Assembly (NCBI RefSeq): GCF_007741475.1
Contig: NZ_CP036261.1
Coordinates: 1,302,001 to 1,366,000 of the forward strand
Direction of reading: 5' to 3'
DNA length: 64,000 bases
Origin: Rosistilla ulvae
Lineage (GTDB): Bacteria; Planctomycetota; Planctomycetia; Pirellulales; Pirellulaceae
A program made the translations under genes and the position numbers. Below are positions 45,796 to 55,175 of this stretch, in pieces. The notes below the pieces were generated by a model. That model was not told the DNA's origin and ran no database searches. It saw only the letters and a program-made list of their open reading frames with translations. Within the stretch, counting starts at the first letter, position 1; each line of letters opens with the position of its first letter.

Positions 45796-47481
45796 ATGGC
45801 TGACTTTCATCTCCACATTACCGGCACTCTCGGATTGCTGCTTGGCGCTTGCCTGGCTGCGGGGGTGTTTGCTGATGTGTTGCATCTGCCCAAAGTGACT
45901 GCGTACCTGCTGGTGGGGTTGCTTGTCGGCCCCAGTTTGATGGATTGGGTCCCGCAGGAGCACCTTGAGCATTTCGATCCGATGCTCAAGCTGGCGATGG
46001 CTGTCGTCTTGTTCAATCTTGGCTGCGAGTTCACGTTCACCAAATTTCGCCGCATTGCCGGCCGCTGTTTGGTCCTTTCCGGAGCGGAGATCTGCGCCAC
46101 GTTTGGTTTGGTGTTGGTCGGTCTGTTGATGTTTGGCTGCTCGGGAAGCATGGCCTTGTTGTTGGCATGCTTGGCGGTCGCGACCGCGCCGGCGACGACA
46201 ATCTTGGTGCTGAAAGAGTTTCGTTCCGAGGGGCCGGTCACCGAAAGCACCGGTTTTTTGGTGGCGATAAACAACTTTGCCTGTATCGTCTTGTTCGAAT
46301 TTGGGTTCCTCGCGATCCAGCTGACCCAAGGGCAGCTCGAATCGTCATTGTGGGGGCAAGTTGGCAATGTGTTGCTGAATATCGCGGGCTCGATCGCCCT
46401 GGGCGTGGTCGGCGGTGTCATCGTCAGCTATGGCTGCGGGTTGCTTAACATCAAGCGTTGGCTGGTGCTGTTGGTTGCGACGGCGACGTTTTTATTGGGC
46501 GTCAACGAATCGCTGCAGATTCCTTATATGTTGACCTTCTTTGTGATGGGGGTGACGGTCGCCAATACGTCCGATTCCAAATCGAAGATTGGGGACGAGC
46601 TCGACCATCTCTCCGGACTTCTGGCCGTCTTGTTTTTTGCCGTGCATGGAACCGAACTCGATCTGCACGCCTTTCTGGCCGCTGGCACCTTGGGGGCGGT
46701 GTATGTCGTCTTTCGACTCGTTGGTAAATGGTCGGGGGTCTATCTGGCGGCACGGCTGACGCGGCAACCGTTGGAAGTCCGGCATTGGTTGGGCAGTTGT
46801 CTGTTTGCGCAAGCGGGAGCGGCGATCGCGCTCTCGACGATCGCGGTGGCCCGCAACCCCGAACTGGGCAAACCGGTCCAAGACATCATCCTCGGATCGG
46901 TTGTTTTGTTCGAAATCATCGGTCCGTTGTTCATTCGCAAATCGTTGTTGGAAACAGGCGAAGTTCCTTTGGCTCAAGCGATCAACCACGCCCCACGCTC
47001 TCCTTTGGAGCAGGTTCGCAGTGTTGGCGACCGCTTTCGATCGGCGGTCTGGGGAACGGCGGCTCCCAACGGGGCCATGAATGGAGTGAGTGTGAACAAG
47101 TTAGTTCGCAAGACCAAAGGGATTCATCAATCGGCCCGCTTCGACGACGTGATCGATCATATCGAACACAGTCACGACAATACCTATCCGGTCGTCGACG
47201 ATCGGATGAGTGTCGTTGGAGTGATTCGTTATCCATTGTTGAGCGATGTGATGTTCGACCTCAGTGCTTCGCAACTGGTTCGCGCCGAAGACCTTATCAG
47301 CGAAACGACGGTGATGTTGTATCCCGACGAACCCGCTTCTCGCGCGTTCGAACTTTTTCAAGCTGAAACCGACGACTGTATTCCCGTGGTCACCAGCGCC
47401 GAGCCGCATGAATTGCTAGGGGTCGTCCGCCGCAGCGATGTCGTGCATGCCTTGATCACGCAACGTCGCAAGAAGAAATAG
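45796..47481 (+). CDS. CPA2-family cation:proton antiporter with CBS domains
   Basis: About 561 residues from the ATG at 45796 (the open frame begins at 45739). Twelve or so hydrophobic helices carry Kef/NhaS3-like landmarks: GVFADVLHLPKVTAYLLVGLLVGP, VLFNLGCEFTF and a cytoplasmic GSCLFAQAGAAIALSTIAV. The C-terminal third has a CBS pair (about residues 435-555; FDDVIDHIEHSHDNTYPVVDDRMSVVGVI and DDCIPVVTSAEPHELLGVVRRSDVV), which would regulate transport by binding nucleotides. It diverges from the GspF operon. Exact ion (K+ or Na+) unknown. Confidence 0.88.
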   Translation: MADFHLHITGTLGLLLGACLAAGVFADVLHLPKVTAYLLVGLLVGPSLMDWVPQEHLEHFDPMLKLAMAVVLFNLGCEFTFTKFRRIAGRCLVLSGAEICATFGLVLVGLLMFGCSGSMALLLACLAVATAPATTILVLKEFRSEGPVTESTGFLVAINNFACIVLFEFGFLAIQLTQGQLESSLWGQVGNVLLNIAGSIALGVVGGVIVSYGCGLLNIKRWLVLLVATATFLLGVNESLQIPYMLTFFVMGVTVANTSDSKSKIGDELDHLSGLLAVLFFAVHGTELDLHAFLAAGTLGAVYVVFRLVGKWSGVYLAARLTRQPLEVRHWLGSCLFAQAGAAIALSTIAVARNPELGKPVQDIILGSVVLFEIIGPLFIRKSLLETGEVPLAQAINHAPRSPLEQVRSVGDRFRSAVWGTAAPNGAMNGVSVNKLVRKTKGIHQSARFDDVIDHIEHSHDNTYPVVDDRMSVVGVIRYPLLSDVMFDLSASQLVRAEDLISETTVMLYPDEPASRAFELFQAETDDCIPVVTSAEPHELLGVVRRSDVVHALITQRRKKK

Positions 47482-47551
47482 AGTCCCACCGAGAAGCCTT
47501 CGCGACACCATGCGCCGGAAGATTGGTGAACTCGCCCGCTGCGGTCGTGTT

Positions 47552-48949
47552 CTATCGAATCAAAAGTTTGGCGAGCCAGGACGTCGCCAACGCCGGCTGC
47601 TCATTTCCGCAGGGCCGCCCCAAGGTGTCGGCGATCTGGTCGGCCGCGCGATAGCCGCCGATCACGGCCGATTCCATCGTCGCGGGCCAACCGGTGGCGG
47701 TCCAGTCGCCAGCAAGCCACAGATTTGGCAAGCGTGTCGTCGCGGCGGGGCGACGTTTTTCAGTCTCCCGCGAGACCGAGAAGACCGATTTGGGATCGGT
47801 CACGATCCGCGAATCGACAACGTTGGCGTCGCGGGCTGCGGGTAGCAATTCGCGAAGTTCGTTGACGACTTGGTCCAACAGTTGTTGCCGCGGCGGCAAG
47901 TCGCGCGATCCGCTGATCACGATTTGATGATAGATCCTACCCGTTTGATCGCTTGCAAACGTGGGACGGAACAGCCACTGGATCGTTCGGTCGACAAAAA
48001 CTAAGTGATCCGCATCGGTCAGCGGCCGGTCGCACCACAAATGGATCCCCGTGATCGGCGACGCGGGGATCAATGCGATCGATTCGCCATCGTCGACCGC
48101 ATCGCTGGCGTCCCCCAATACATTTTGCAATTGGTGCCACGGTGTCGCGATCAGCAGATAATCGGCGGCGATCGTCGAACCATCGCTCAACCGCACGCCG
48201 GTCGCCCGTCCGCCGTGACTCTCGATCCCGGTTGCCCGCGCCGACAATCGGATCTCGACGCCACGCCGGGTTAAGTCGTCGGGCAAGCGTTGACCAAACA
48301 GGACCGAAAGAGGCAACTGAGGCACCCAGACGTCACCCGCATCGCGGTGCGAAAGGAAGCCGTCGACAAGGACCTTCCGGGCCGGAGCGACAGCGACGCG
48401 ATCGGTCGCCTCCCCGAGGGCGCTGACCAAAATCACGTCCCAGAATTCCCGGATCGCCGATTCGGATTGCCCCGCGGCGGTCAACCAATCCCGCATCGTC
48501 GGCCAGTTCGCTTGGTCTTCCGGACGCAGACGCATCAGTTTCCAAATTCCATGAGCGATCGTTTTGCGAAGATCTTGCGACAGGTAGCTTAAGCCCGAAA
48601 ACGCCTTCATCAGATGCAGCGGAGCGGGCATCCAACGCGATCGGGCAAATGGACAGACTTGCCCCTCGGGACCGATGAACGTCAGTGATCGATAACGCCG
48701 CCAAGCGTCCAACTGGCCCGTCCGCTTCAAAAGGTCCAGCAGGTTCGTGCAGCAGCCCATACCGACGTGTTGGCAATAATCGATCTCCGCCCCCGTGGTA
48801 GGATCGATGAAGGAACCCGCGCGGCCGCCGGTTTTGCTGCGAGCTTCGATTAGCGTCACCTTGAATCCGGCCTGCGACAGTCCCAGCGCAGCGGCCATCC
48901 CGGCCAATCCTCCTCCGACGATCGCGACGCGTGGCGGTGCCGTCTCCAT
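47552..48949 (-). CDS. hpnE: Hydroxysqualene dehydroxylase
   Basis: A 465-residue FAD-dependent amine-oxidase-like protein. The Rossmann start RVAIVGGGLAGMAAALGLSQ, then EARSKTGGRAGSF, HVGMGCCTNLLDLL, and the C-terminal LWLAGDWTATGWPATMESAVIGGYRAA match HpnE, which reduces hydroxysqualene to squalene. It begins three bases after the hpnD stop and closes the hpnC-hpnD-hpnE cluster, which makes squalene from two farnesyl diphosphates for hopanoids or other squalene-derived lipids. A squalene-hopene cyclase is not in the window. Confidence 0.93.
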   Translation of the reverse strand: METAPPRVAIVGGGLAGMAAALGLSQAGFKVTLIEARSKTGGRAGSFIDPTTGAEIDYCQHVGMGCCTNLLDLLKRTGQLDAWRRYRSLTFIGPEGQVCPFARSRWMPAPLHLMKAFSGLSYLSQDLRKTIAHGIWKLMRLRPEDQANWPTMRDWLTAAGQSESAIREFWDVILVSALGEATDRVAVAPARKVLVDGFLSHRDAGDVWVPQLPLSVLFGQRLPDDLTRRGVEIRLSARATGIESHGGRATGVRLSDGSTIAADYLLIATPWHQLQNVLGDASDAVDDGESIALIPASPITGIHLWCDRPLTDADHLVFVDRTIQWLFRPTFASDQTGRIYHQIVISGSRDLPPRQQLLDQVVNELRELLPAARDANVVDSRIVTDPKSVFSVSRETEKRRPAATTRLPNLWLAGDWTATGWPATMESAVIGGYRAADQIADTLGRPCGNEQPALATSWLAKLLIR

Positions 48950-48952
48950 CGA

Positions 48953-49915
48953 TCAAGCCTCTTCATCGCGGCGAGTCGCCACAACGGCAAGCCGCCGCGG
49001 ATAGCCGGGGACAAAGTGGCTAGCGGCGATGTTCATTTTCTGCCGCCACGTCAGTCGCACACGTCGCTGCAAAACCTGCAGCGGTTGCTGGCGGATCTTC
49101 TTCAACAACGCGTGATAGCTGTGCCACATCATGCTGAACATCGGTCGCCCGTCGGCATGGATGCCATCCCAAGCGAGCCAACCCTGCTGGTAATACGACT
49201 CGGCGCGGTCACCGTAATACCTCAGCAGTTCTTCCCAAGCTGGCTGTTGTTCGTCGGCGGGCCGCTGCGGATCGACGCCAAACCGCTGCAGATCCGCCTG
49301 CGGCAGATAACATCGCCCACGCTGCAGGTCTTCGCGGACGTCGCGCAAGATGTTCGTCAACTGGAACGCTTTGCCACAATCGATCGCCGCCTGCTGAGTC
49401 GCTTCCCCTTGGAACTCCCAAATCTGCAGACAGACCAGCCCAACAGTCGATGCGACTTGGTAGCAATAGGTGTCCAGTTCCTGTTGCGTTGTGATCGATT
49501 GGTCCTTCTGGTCGGCGAGTGCGCCGTCGATGATTTCGAGCAGCAGCGTCGGAGCGATCGCGTAGCGTTGCTGCGCGTGCTGCAACGCGGGCAGGATCTG
49601 CATTGCCTGCTCGGACCGCTGCAGCGATTCGGCATCCGCAGAATGTGTGGGAAACGCTTGCGGGAGCTGATCCTCCGCGACGGTTGACTCGATCAACCGC
49701 CTCCAATCCTCCAGCCAGCGTCGCTTGTCGGCGATCTCCCCCGCCGCATCGGCGGCGTCGTCGGTCAGTCGAGCAAAAGCGTAGAACGCGCACATCGCTT
49801 GTCGCTTGGCTCGCGGTAGCAGCCAGAACGAAGGATAGAAGCTGCTGGCTGCTTGCCGAGCCACGCGAGCGGCTACGGCATAGCTGGCGTCGATCGAAGC
49901 GGGAGAATTGTTCAT
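48953..49915 (-). CDS. hpnD: Presqualene diphosphate synthase
   Basis: About 320 residues from the ATG at 49915; frame upstream overlaps hpnC and is not coding. The squalene/phytoene synthase signature is clear, with the first Asp-rich motif in FARLTDDAADAAGE and the second in LTNILRDVREDLQRGRCYLPQ. HpnD joins two farnesyl diphosphates to presqualene diphosphate. Its ATG overlaps the hpnC stop (ATGA), and hpnE follows by three bases, so the three are translationally linked. Confidence 0.94.
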   Translation of the reverse strand: MNNSPASIDASYAVAARVARQAASSFYPSFWLLPRAKRQAMCAFYAFARLTDDAADAAGEIADKRRWLEDWRRLIESTVAEDQLPQAFPTHSADAESLQRSEQAMQILPALQHAQQRYAIAPTLLLEIIDGALADQKDQSITTQQELDTYCYQVASTVGLVCLQIWEFQGEATQQAAIDCGKAFQLTNILRDVREDLQRGRCYLPQADLQRFGVDPQRPADEQQPAWEELLRYYGDRAESYYQQGWLAWDGIHADGRPMFSMMWHSYHALLKKIRQQPLQVLQRRVRLTWRQKMNIAASHFVPGYPRRLAVVATRRDEEA

Positions 49916-50811
49916 CGGGCAGACCACTGCAGCCAAGCGGTACGCGCGACCCAGGCGAACCGCGTCTTCAACGGCACTTTGCACCGATTGCCCAGGATAT
50001 CAAAATCGGCATCGCGGATCGCTTGCAGTGCCGCTTCGCCGCCCGCAAGGATCAACTCCAAATCCAACCGCAGCCAGCGGGGAACATGTTCCAACAGCGG
50101 GCGGCCATCCTCAAACAAGCGGCTTGCGATTTCGACCTGCTCGGAAACGAGCGCCTTCAATTCCGTGGACGCTGTCGGCGCGGCGAGCATCGCTTCGGTA
50201 ACGCCCAACGCCTCGCAGCGGTCTTGCGGCAGATAGATTCGCCCGCGACGAAAATCCTCGCCAACGTCCTGCCAATGATTCGCGAGCTGCAACCCGGTAC
50301 AGATCGAATCGGAGAGCGATGCCCGCGAAGAATCGAAGGCATCCGCCAAGTGCAGGATCAAATGGCCGACCGGGTTGGCGGAATAGCGGCAATAATCGGC
50401 CAGCTCTTCTTGAGTCGCGTATCGCGATTGGTCTTGGTCGCGGCGAAAGGCTGTCAATAGATCCAGAAACGGCTCACGCGGAATCGAAAACCGCTCGATC
50501 GTCGACTGCAACGCCACAAAAGCGATGTGGGGCGGTTGATCGTCGTAGCAGCTTTCGAGCTGTTGTTGCCAGAGATCCAACAGGTAGAGACTCTCGGCGG
50601 GCGAAGCGATCTCGTCGGCCAGATCGTCCGCGGTGCGACAGTAGGTGTAGAGGTTGTAGAAGTCCTGGCGGAGATCGCGCGGCAGACAGCAACTGGCGAC
50701 GACAAAGTTCTCCCGTCGCGCGCGCGCATAACGTCGGCAGTAGGCCTGGCTTTCAGCGAGGCTTGGCGGCGCGGCGTTCGGATTTTCGAGCGGGCTGGCG
50801 GGGGAGGGCAT
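49912..50811 (-). CDS. hpnC: Hydroxysqualene synthase
   Basis: A 299-residue squalene-synthase-like protein, first gene of the hpnCDE operon. Motifs: YCRTADDLADEIAS for the first Asp-rich motif and LANHWQDVGEDFRRGRIYLPQD for the second. HpnC converts presqualene diphosphate to hydroxysqualene. The ATG at 50811 is the first sensible start; a Pro/Ser/Ala N-terminal tail precedes the domain. Overlaps the hpnD start by four bases. Confidence 0.94.
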   Translation of the reverse strand: MPSPASPLENPNAAPPSLAESQAYCRRYARARRENFVVASCCLPRDLRQDFYNLYTYCRTADDLADEIASPAESLYLLDLWQQQLESCYDDQPPHIAFVALQSTIERFSIPREPFLDLLTAFRRDQDQSRYATQEELADYCRYSANPVGHLILHLADAFDSSRASLSDSICTGLQLANHWQDVGEDFRRGRIYLPQDRCEALGVTEAMLAAPTASTELKALVSEQVEIASRLFEDGRPLLEHVPRWLRLDLELILAGGEAALQAIRDADFDILGNRCKVPLKTRFAWVARTAWLQWSAR

Positions 50812-50888
50812 TGAAGATTTCAGGTCGCGGCCCGGGAGCGGACGCTCGCGATCGCAGATCCGCGACCGCGGAGAGGCGGACGTGGAGA

Positions 50889-52628
50889 CTAAGGCTCGGG
50901 ATTTTCAGGGGCTACCGCGTCGACGGCCGGCTGGTTGAGCATCGGCAGGTCGATGCAAGCGGCTTCCAAATCGCTGCGGACAAGCAGCTTCGATCCGTAC
51001 AGACAGAGCGTGTTCCAACAGATGCCGTCGATCGTTTTGATCTCGCCGTACTCGTGGTACTCCTCGGGCGAAGCGTCGATCAAATGCAGCGTTCCCGATT
51101 CGCTGTGAATCAAGATCTTGTCGCCGACCAACAGGATCTGGCCGTGCCCAAACCGGCCGCGCTGTTTCCAGTTCCGCGTTCCATCGCTCAGGTCGGTCGA
51201 TTCCATGAAGCCGTTGGAAAGCGAATAGCCGTGGCCGTCATAGATCACCGGGCTTGTAAGTTTCGTTTTTAGAACGCTGGCGTTATACCAGACCGATTCG
51301 GGCGTGATCTTCTCGCCGTCGACGCTCAATCGAATCCGTTCGCCACCCCCGCCGGGATAGCCTTTAGTCGTCATCACGTCAGTCTCTGAAACGACCGACA
51401 ACTGCGAAGTGTTCGCGCCGCCGTCGCTGTCGCCGCTGCGTTCGAACGTCCACAACACGTCGCCGGTTTTCGGATCAAACCCCATCGCCTGACTCTCGGC
51501 GGTCATCAGGATCTGCCGGATGCCAGAGACCGCCGCGATCGTGGGCGATCCGTAAGCGATCATCTCGTCGCCGCCGCGCCACTTCAGTTCGCCCGTCTGC
51601 AGATCGAAAGCCATCAGTGTCGCTTTGGTTCCTTCGCGCGGTCCGCCCCCGGCGATGATCACGCTGTCGTCGACGATCAACGGCGAATTACTTCTGCCCC
51701 ACGCCAGCGATGTGTTCGCTTCGTATTGAACCGTCAGCCCATCATTGTCGGTCGTCTCGGCCAGTTCGATTTCCAACAGCTCGTTCAAATCGACTTGCCA
51801 GAGCGGCGTCCCGTCGGCCCCGTCCAGGCAGACCAAATTGCCGACCGCTCCAACAGCGTAGACCTTGCCATCGTGGATCGTTGGCGTCGACCGCGGCCCG
51901 ACGTGCCCCAGGTTCATCGCGTCGCGGTGCCGAGCGGGATGTTCGTACAACCAAACCAGTGTGCCATCGTCGATCCGGTAACAGCTGACACATTCGTTGA
52001 CGCCTCGCTGTTCCATCGTGACAGCAAAGCCATTGCGAGCGACGAAGCCGGGCCACCCTAGTCCGATCGTCTGCTTCCAGAGGATCGGGCTGTCGGCGAA
52101 TTTTTCGGGATCGATCTGCGCGTCGACGCTGCCCGTCTGCTCGCGCCCCAGAAACTGAGCGAAATCGTTGGGGGTTTCGGTTTTCAGATCGACGGTCACC
52201 ACCGCGGCGTCGTCCGTCAGCGCCGCCGGTTGGGCTCGCTTGGTCCAGACCGGTTCGAACCGCAGGAAATCGATGTCGCCGCCGCCAACCGGACGGAACA
52301 GACTCAGGAATCCAATCGGCAGTCCGATCAGCATCACCGCCACGGCGATCCGCTGCGGCCACCGCCAACCGCTCATCAGCAAGGCCCAGCCTGCCCATCC
52401 CAACAACAGCGCCGCGGTGCCGAACAAGGTGATCACGTTCAGCACATCCATGCTGATGCCAACCAAGTCTTCCAGTTCGATGATGAAGTAGCGACCGCCG
52501 ATCGTGAAGGCGGCGAACAACAGCGTCAGCGCGACAAGGATCACCGGTTTCCGCCCAGGCTTGCGTGCCGGTGGGGCGGTCGCGTCGGTGGCAGCCGGTT
52601 CGTTTTCGGGAGTGACATCGTCGGACAT
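50889..52628 (-). CDS. Membrane-anchored PQQ-type beta-propeller protein
   Basis: About 579 residues from the ATG at 52628. After a polar Thr/Ala N-terminus come several hydrophobic segments (PVILVALTLLFAAFTIGGRYFII, VITLFGTAALLLGWAGWALLM, IAVAVMLIGLPIGFLSLF), then a beta-propeller with PQQ-like repeats: DGTLVWLYEHP, VYAVGAVGNLVCLDGADGTPLWQVDL, LMAFDLQTGELKWRGG, MGFDPKTGDVLWTFER. BamB-like proteins of this kind act as scaffolds; no dehydrogenase cofactor residues were recognised. It is 78 bases upstream of hpnC on the same strand and may share its transcript. Confidence 0.82.
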   Translation of the reverse strand: MSDDVTPENEPAATDATAPPARKPGRKPVILVALTLLFAAFTIGGRYFIIELEDLVGISMDVLNVITLFGTAALLLGWAGWALLMSGWRWPQRIAVAVMLIGLPIGFLSLFRPVGGGDIDFLRFEPVWTKRAQPAALTDDAAVVTVDLKTETPNDFAQFLGREQTGSVDAQIDPEKFADSPILWKQTIGLGWPGFVARNGFAVTMEQRGVNECVSCYRIDDGTLVWLYEHPARHRDAMNLGHVGPRSTPTIHDGKVYAVGAVGNLVCLDGADGTPLWQVDLNELLEIELAETTDNDGLTVQYEANTSLAWGRSNSPLIVDDSVIIAGGGPREGTKATLMAFDLQTGELKWRGGDEMIAYGSPTIAAVSGIRQILMTAESQAMGFDPKTGDVLWTFERSGDSDGGANTSQLSVVSETDVMTTKGYPGGGGERIRLSVDGEKITPESVWYNASVLKTKLTSPVIYDGHGYSLSNGFMESTDLSDGTRNWKQRGRFGHGQILLVGDKILIHSESGTLHLIDASPEEYHEYGEIKTIDGICWNTLCLYGSKLLVRSDLEAACIDLPMLNQPAVDAVAPENPEP

Positions 52629-52785
52629 GGGACTTCGCTCGTTAGTTTTTTGTTCTTGGGGGATCGATACGGGGATCGTCCGTCTCAATTAAACAGCAGC
52701 ACCCTGGGGTTCGTATATGGGGATCCATTCTTGGCGGCGGTTTGAGCGGAGGTTCGTTTTTGCAGGGCTGCGACAGCGGCAGAGG

Positions 52786-53715
52786 CTATCGCAGCGGCAG
52801 ATAGATATCGGTGACAAGGTCTTCGTCCGCCGTATCCTGCGGCGTGTTGCGGTAGATCTCCAACGTCTCGGTCTTTGCGAGTTTTTGTTTTCGGTAGTTG
52901 GCAAACTGGTGAGCACCGCTCCACGCATTGCCGAGGTTTTCGTAGCTGCCGACGTGTTTGACGTGCAGCGCCTTGGCCGCTGGGATCGAGCACTCGACAA
53001 GCCCCGGCGGCAGCGCGACGCCGGAATCGACGACATATCCGCAGGTGAATTCGAACTGCCCCTTCATCATGTCGCTGGGGTGGTAGACGCTCAGCATCTC
53101 ACCGTCCAACGGCAGGTTGTGTCCAGAAAACTCTTCGGCTACGCGGGCGAAGGTCTTGCCCATCACCGGGCCGATCTCCTCCAGTTGGCACGACTCGCGA
53201 AGCCCGACGACTCGGCGAGCCGGAATTTTTTCGATCCCCTCGACGGTGCTCTTCGACAACACGCGGCCGGTCTGGATGTACTCGCGGACCATTTTTAGGC
53301 CGCGGGCGTAGTCCGTGCCTATATATGTCTCCATGTTGCGGCGCATCCAGAACAGGAACCAGGGGAGACTGCCATTCATCACCCAGGAGAGCCGCGTCTG
53401 GCCCGCTTCGCTTTGCACGAGGAATTCGACCTGCGACGTCGATTTAAACGGCTTCTCGAACCGCAGCGTGTCGACGATTTTGCGAGGACGGTCCAGTTGG
53501 GCGTGTTCGACCTCCCCCCGCCCGACAAATTCACCGTTCCAGCGATAGATCGATCCGACGCTGTTGGGATCGTCGGTGACGGTCACGACAGCTTCGTGGG
53601 CGATCACCAACCAGGGGGACCAGATATTCCAGGTGTTGAAATCGGCGACGGTATCAAAGACTTTTTCGGCGTCCGCATCGATCAAGATCGAACGCTCGAC
53701 ACGATAGGCTGGCAT
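52786..53715 (-). CDS. SRPBCC-domain protein fused to GyrI-like effector-binding domain
   Basis: A 309-residue two-domain protein. Residues about 1-150 form an SRPBCC/START-type ligand pocket (MPAYRVERSILIDADAEKVFDTVADFNTWNIWSPW; later SLPWFLFWMRRNMETYIGTDYARGL), and residues about 160-309 match the GyrI-like/AraC effector-binding domain (GIEKIPARRVVGLRESC, then CSIPAAKALHVKHVGSYENLGNAWSGAH ... DIYLPL). Such fusions bind small hydrophobic or drug-like ligands; the fused protein could sense or sequester a compound. An AGGATC ribosome site precedes the ATG. It stands alone. Confidence 0.87.
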   Translation of the reverse strand: MPAYRVERSILIDADAEKVFDTVADFNTWNIWSPWLVIAHEAVVTVTDDPNSVGSIYRWNGEFVGRGEVEHAQLDRPRKIVDTLRFEKPFKSTSQVEFLVQSEAGQTRLSWVMNGSLPWFLFWMRRNMETYIGTDYARGLKMVREYIQTGRVLSKSTVEGIEKIPARRVVGLRESCQLEEIGPVMGKTFARVAEEFSGHNLPLDGEMLSVYHPSDMMKGQFEFTCGYVVDSGVALPPGLVECSIPAAKALHVKHVGSYENLGNAWSGAHQFANYRKQKLAKTETLEIYRNTPQDTADEDLVTDIYLPLR

Positions 53716-53921
53716 GGCGAGATCCTATAGAAGGAATGGAATTTGGACGGGGAATTCGCCGCCGCGGCGTCAGCCCCCTCGGGGGGATGCTTGCAAAGCA
53801 ACAATGGCTTGGCCTTAGGAGAACGCGAAAAGGGCGTTAGGCAGAAAATCGTTGTCCGGTTATCCTATCGGTAGCGGAACTTCGACGAAATTGATGACCT
53901 CGGGATAAAGACGATTCTACT

Positions 53922-54854
53922 ATGAAAATTCACCTTGCTGCGCCGCGAGGGTTCTGTGCGGGCGTGAACATGGCTGTCGAGAGCCTTGAGATCGCCTTGG
54001 AAGCGATGGGCCCGCCCGTCTACGTCTATCACGAGATCGTCCACAATCAATACGTCGTTCGCACGTTCCGTTCCAAAGGAGCGGTCTTTGTCAACGAATT
54101 GACCGACGTTCCCGAAGGGGCCACCGTTCTCTTCTCCGCTCACGGCGTCGCCCCCGCAACGCGTGAACTGGCCAAGCAGCGGAAACTGACGGCGATCGAC
54201 GCCACCTGCCCGCTGGTGACCAAGGTCCATCTGGAAGCGATCCGATACGCCAAGCAGGGCTACACGATCTTCTTGATCGGGCACGATGGGCACGACGAGG
54301 TGATCGGCACGATGGGGGAAGCTCCCGAGGCGATCATTCTTGTCGAAACCGAAGAGGATGTCGACAAGTTGGACGTGTCGGACGAGGCGAAGCTGGCTTA
54401 TCTGACTCAGACCACGCTGAGCGTCGACGATGCGACGCGGATCATCAACCGCTTGAAGGCTCGCTTCCCTGAACTCAAGGGGCCGCCCAAAGATGACATC
54501 TGCTACGCGACGCAGAACCGTCAGGAGGCGGTTCGATTGTTGAGCGACGAGGCCGATGCGGTGATCGTGCTGGGGAGCCAGAACAGTAGCAACAGCCAAC
54601 GCCTGCGCGAGCTCGCCGAATCGCCCGATCGCCCCGCCTTCTTGATCGACGGTCCGGAAGACCTCTCGGTCGACCAGTTCCAAGCCGATTGGACCGTCTT
54701 GGTGACCGCCGGTGCCAGCGCCCCCGAATCGGTCGTCAACGCCACGATCCAGTGGCTCGAAGAGCACTTTGCCGCCGAAGTGGAACTGAAAACCGTCCGC
54801 GAGGAAAAGGTCTCGTTCCCGTTGCCCAAACCGCTGCGTCAATACGCGAAGTAG
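53922..54854 (+). CDS. ispH: 4-hydroxy-3-methylbut-2-enyl diphosphate reductase
   Basis: A 310-residue iron-sulphur enzyme performing the last step of the MEP pathway, giving IPP and DMAPP. The three cluster cysteines are in place: Cys12 (RGFCAGV), Cys96 (DATCPLV) and Cys194 (DDICYAT), close to Cys12/96/197 in E. coli. Other landmarks are YHEIVHNQYVV, FSAHGVAP, HDGHDEVIGTMGE, TQTTLSVDD and NSSNSQRLRELA. It would feed the squalene genes hpnCDE a few kb away. A tandem palindrome array follows the stop. Confidence 0.97.
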   Translation: MKIHLAAPRGFCAGVNMAVESLEIALEAMGPPVYVYHEIVHNQYVVRTFRSKGAVFVNELTDVPEGATVLFSAHGVAPATRELAKQRKLTAIDATCPLVTKVHLEAIRYAKQGYTIFLIGHDGHDEVIGTMGEAPEAIILVETEEDVDKLDVSDEAKLAYLTQTTLSVDDATRIINRLKARFPELKGPPKDDICYATQNRQEAVRLLSDEADAVIVLGSQNSSNSQRLRELAESPDRPAFLIDGPEDLSVDQFQADWTVLVTAGASAPESVVNATIQWLEEHFAAEVELKTVREEKVSFPLPKPLRQYAK

Positions 54855-54881
54855 TTTTTATGTTGGTGCGCGTCGTTTGTT

Positions 54882-55145
54882 CGTTTAACCGCACGGGCAA
54901 CGCCCTGCGCGTTTTCAATGCGTCTCATCGGTTCGCGTTCCAGGTTCTCGCAACGCGCGGCCCGCTGGGCACGCGGTTAAACTAGATCGCAATCGTTTAG
55001 CCGCATGGGCAACGCCCTGCGCGTTTTCGAAGCGTCTCGCCGGCTGGCGTTCCAGGTTCTCGCAACGCGCGGCCCGCTGGGCACGCGGTTAAACTAGATC
55101 GCAATCGTTTAGCCGCATGGGCAACGCCCTGCGCGTTTTCAGAGG
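54882..55145. repeat. Second tandem array of the palindromic unit (112-bp period)
   Basis: Units begin at 54882, 54994 and 55106 (period 112), the third being partial and ending about 55145. Unit ends match those at 33.6 kb (CGTTTAACCGC ... GCGGTTAAAC and the shared CGCGCGGCCCGCTGGGCACG), but the central AT-richer part differs. Finding the same unit in two arrays in 64 kb indicates a dispersed family that expands locally. Confidence 0.9.
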
Positions 55146-55175
55146 TTCGTCGGCTGAAGCCTCGACTCCAGCGGA

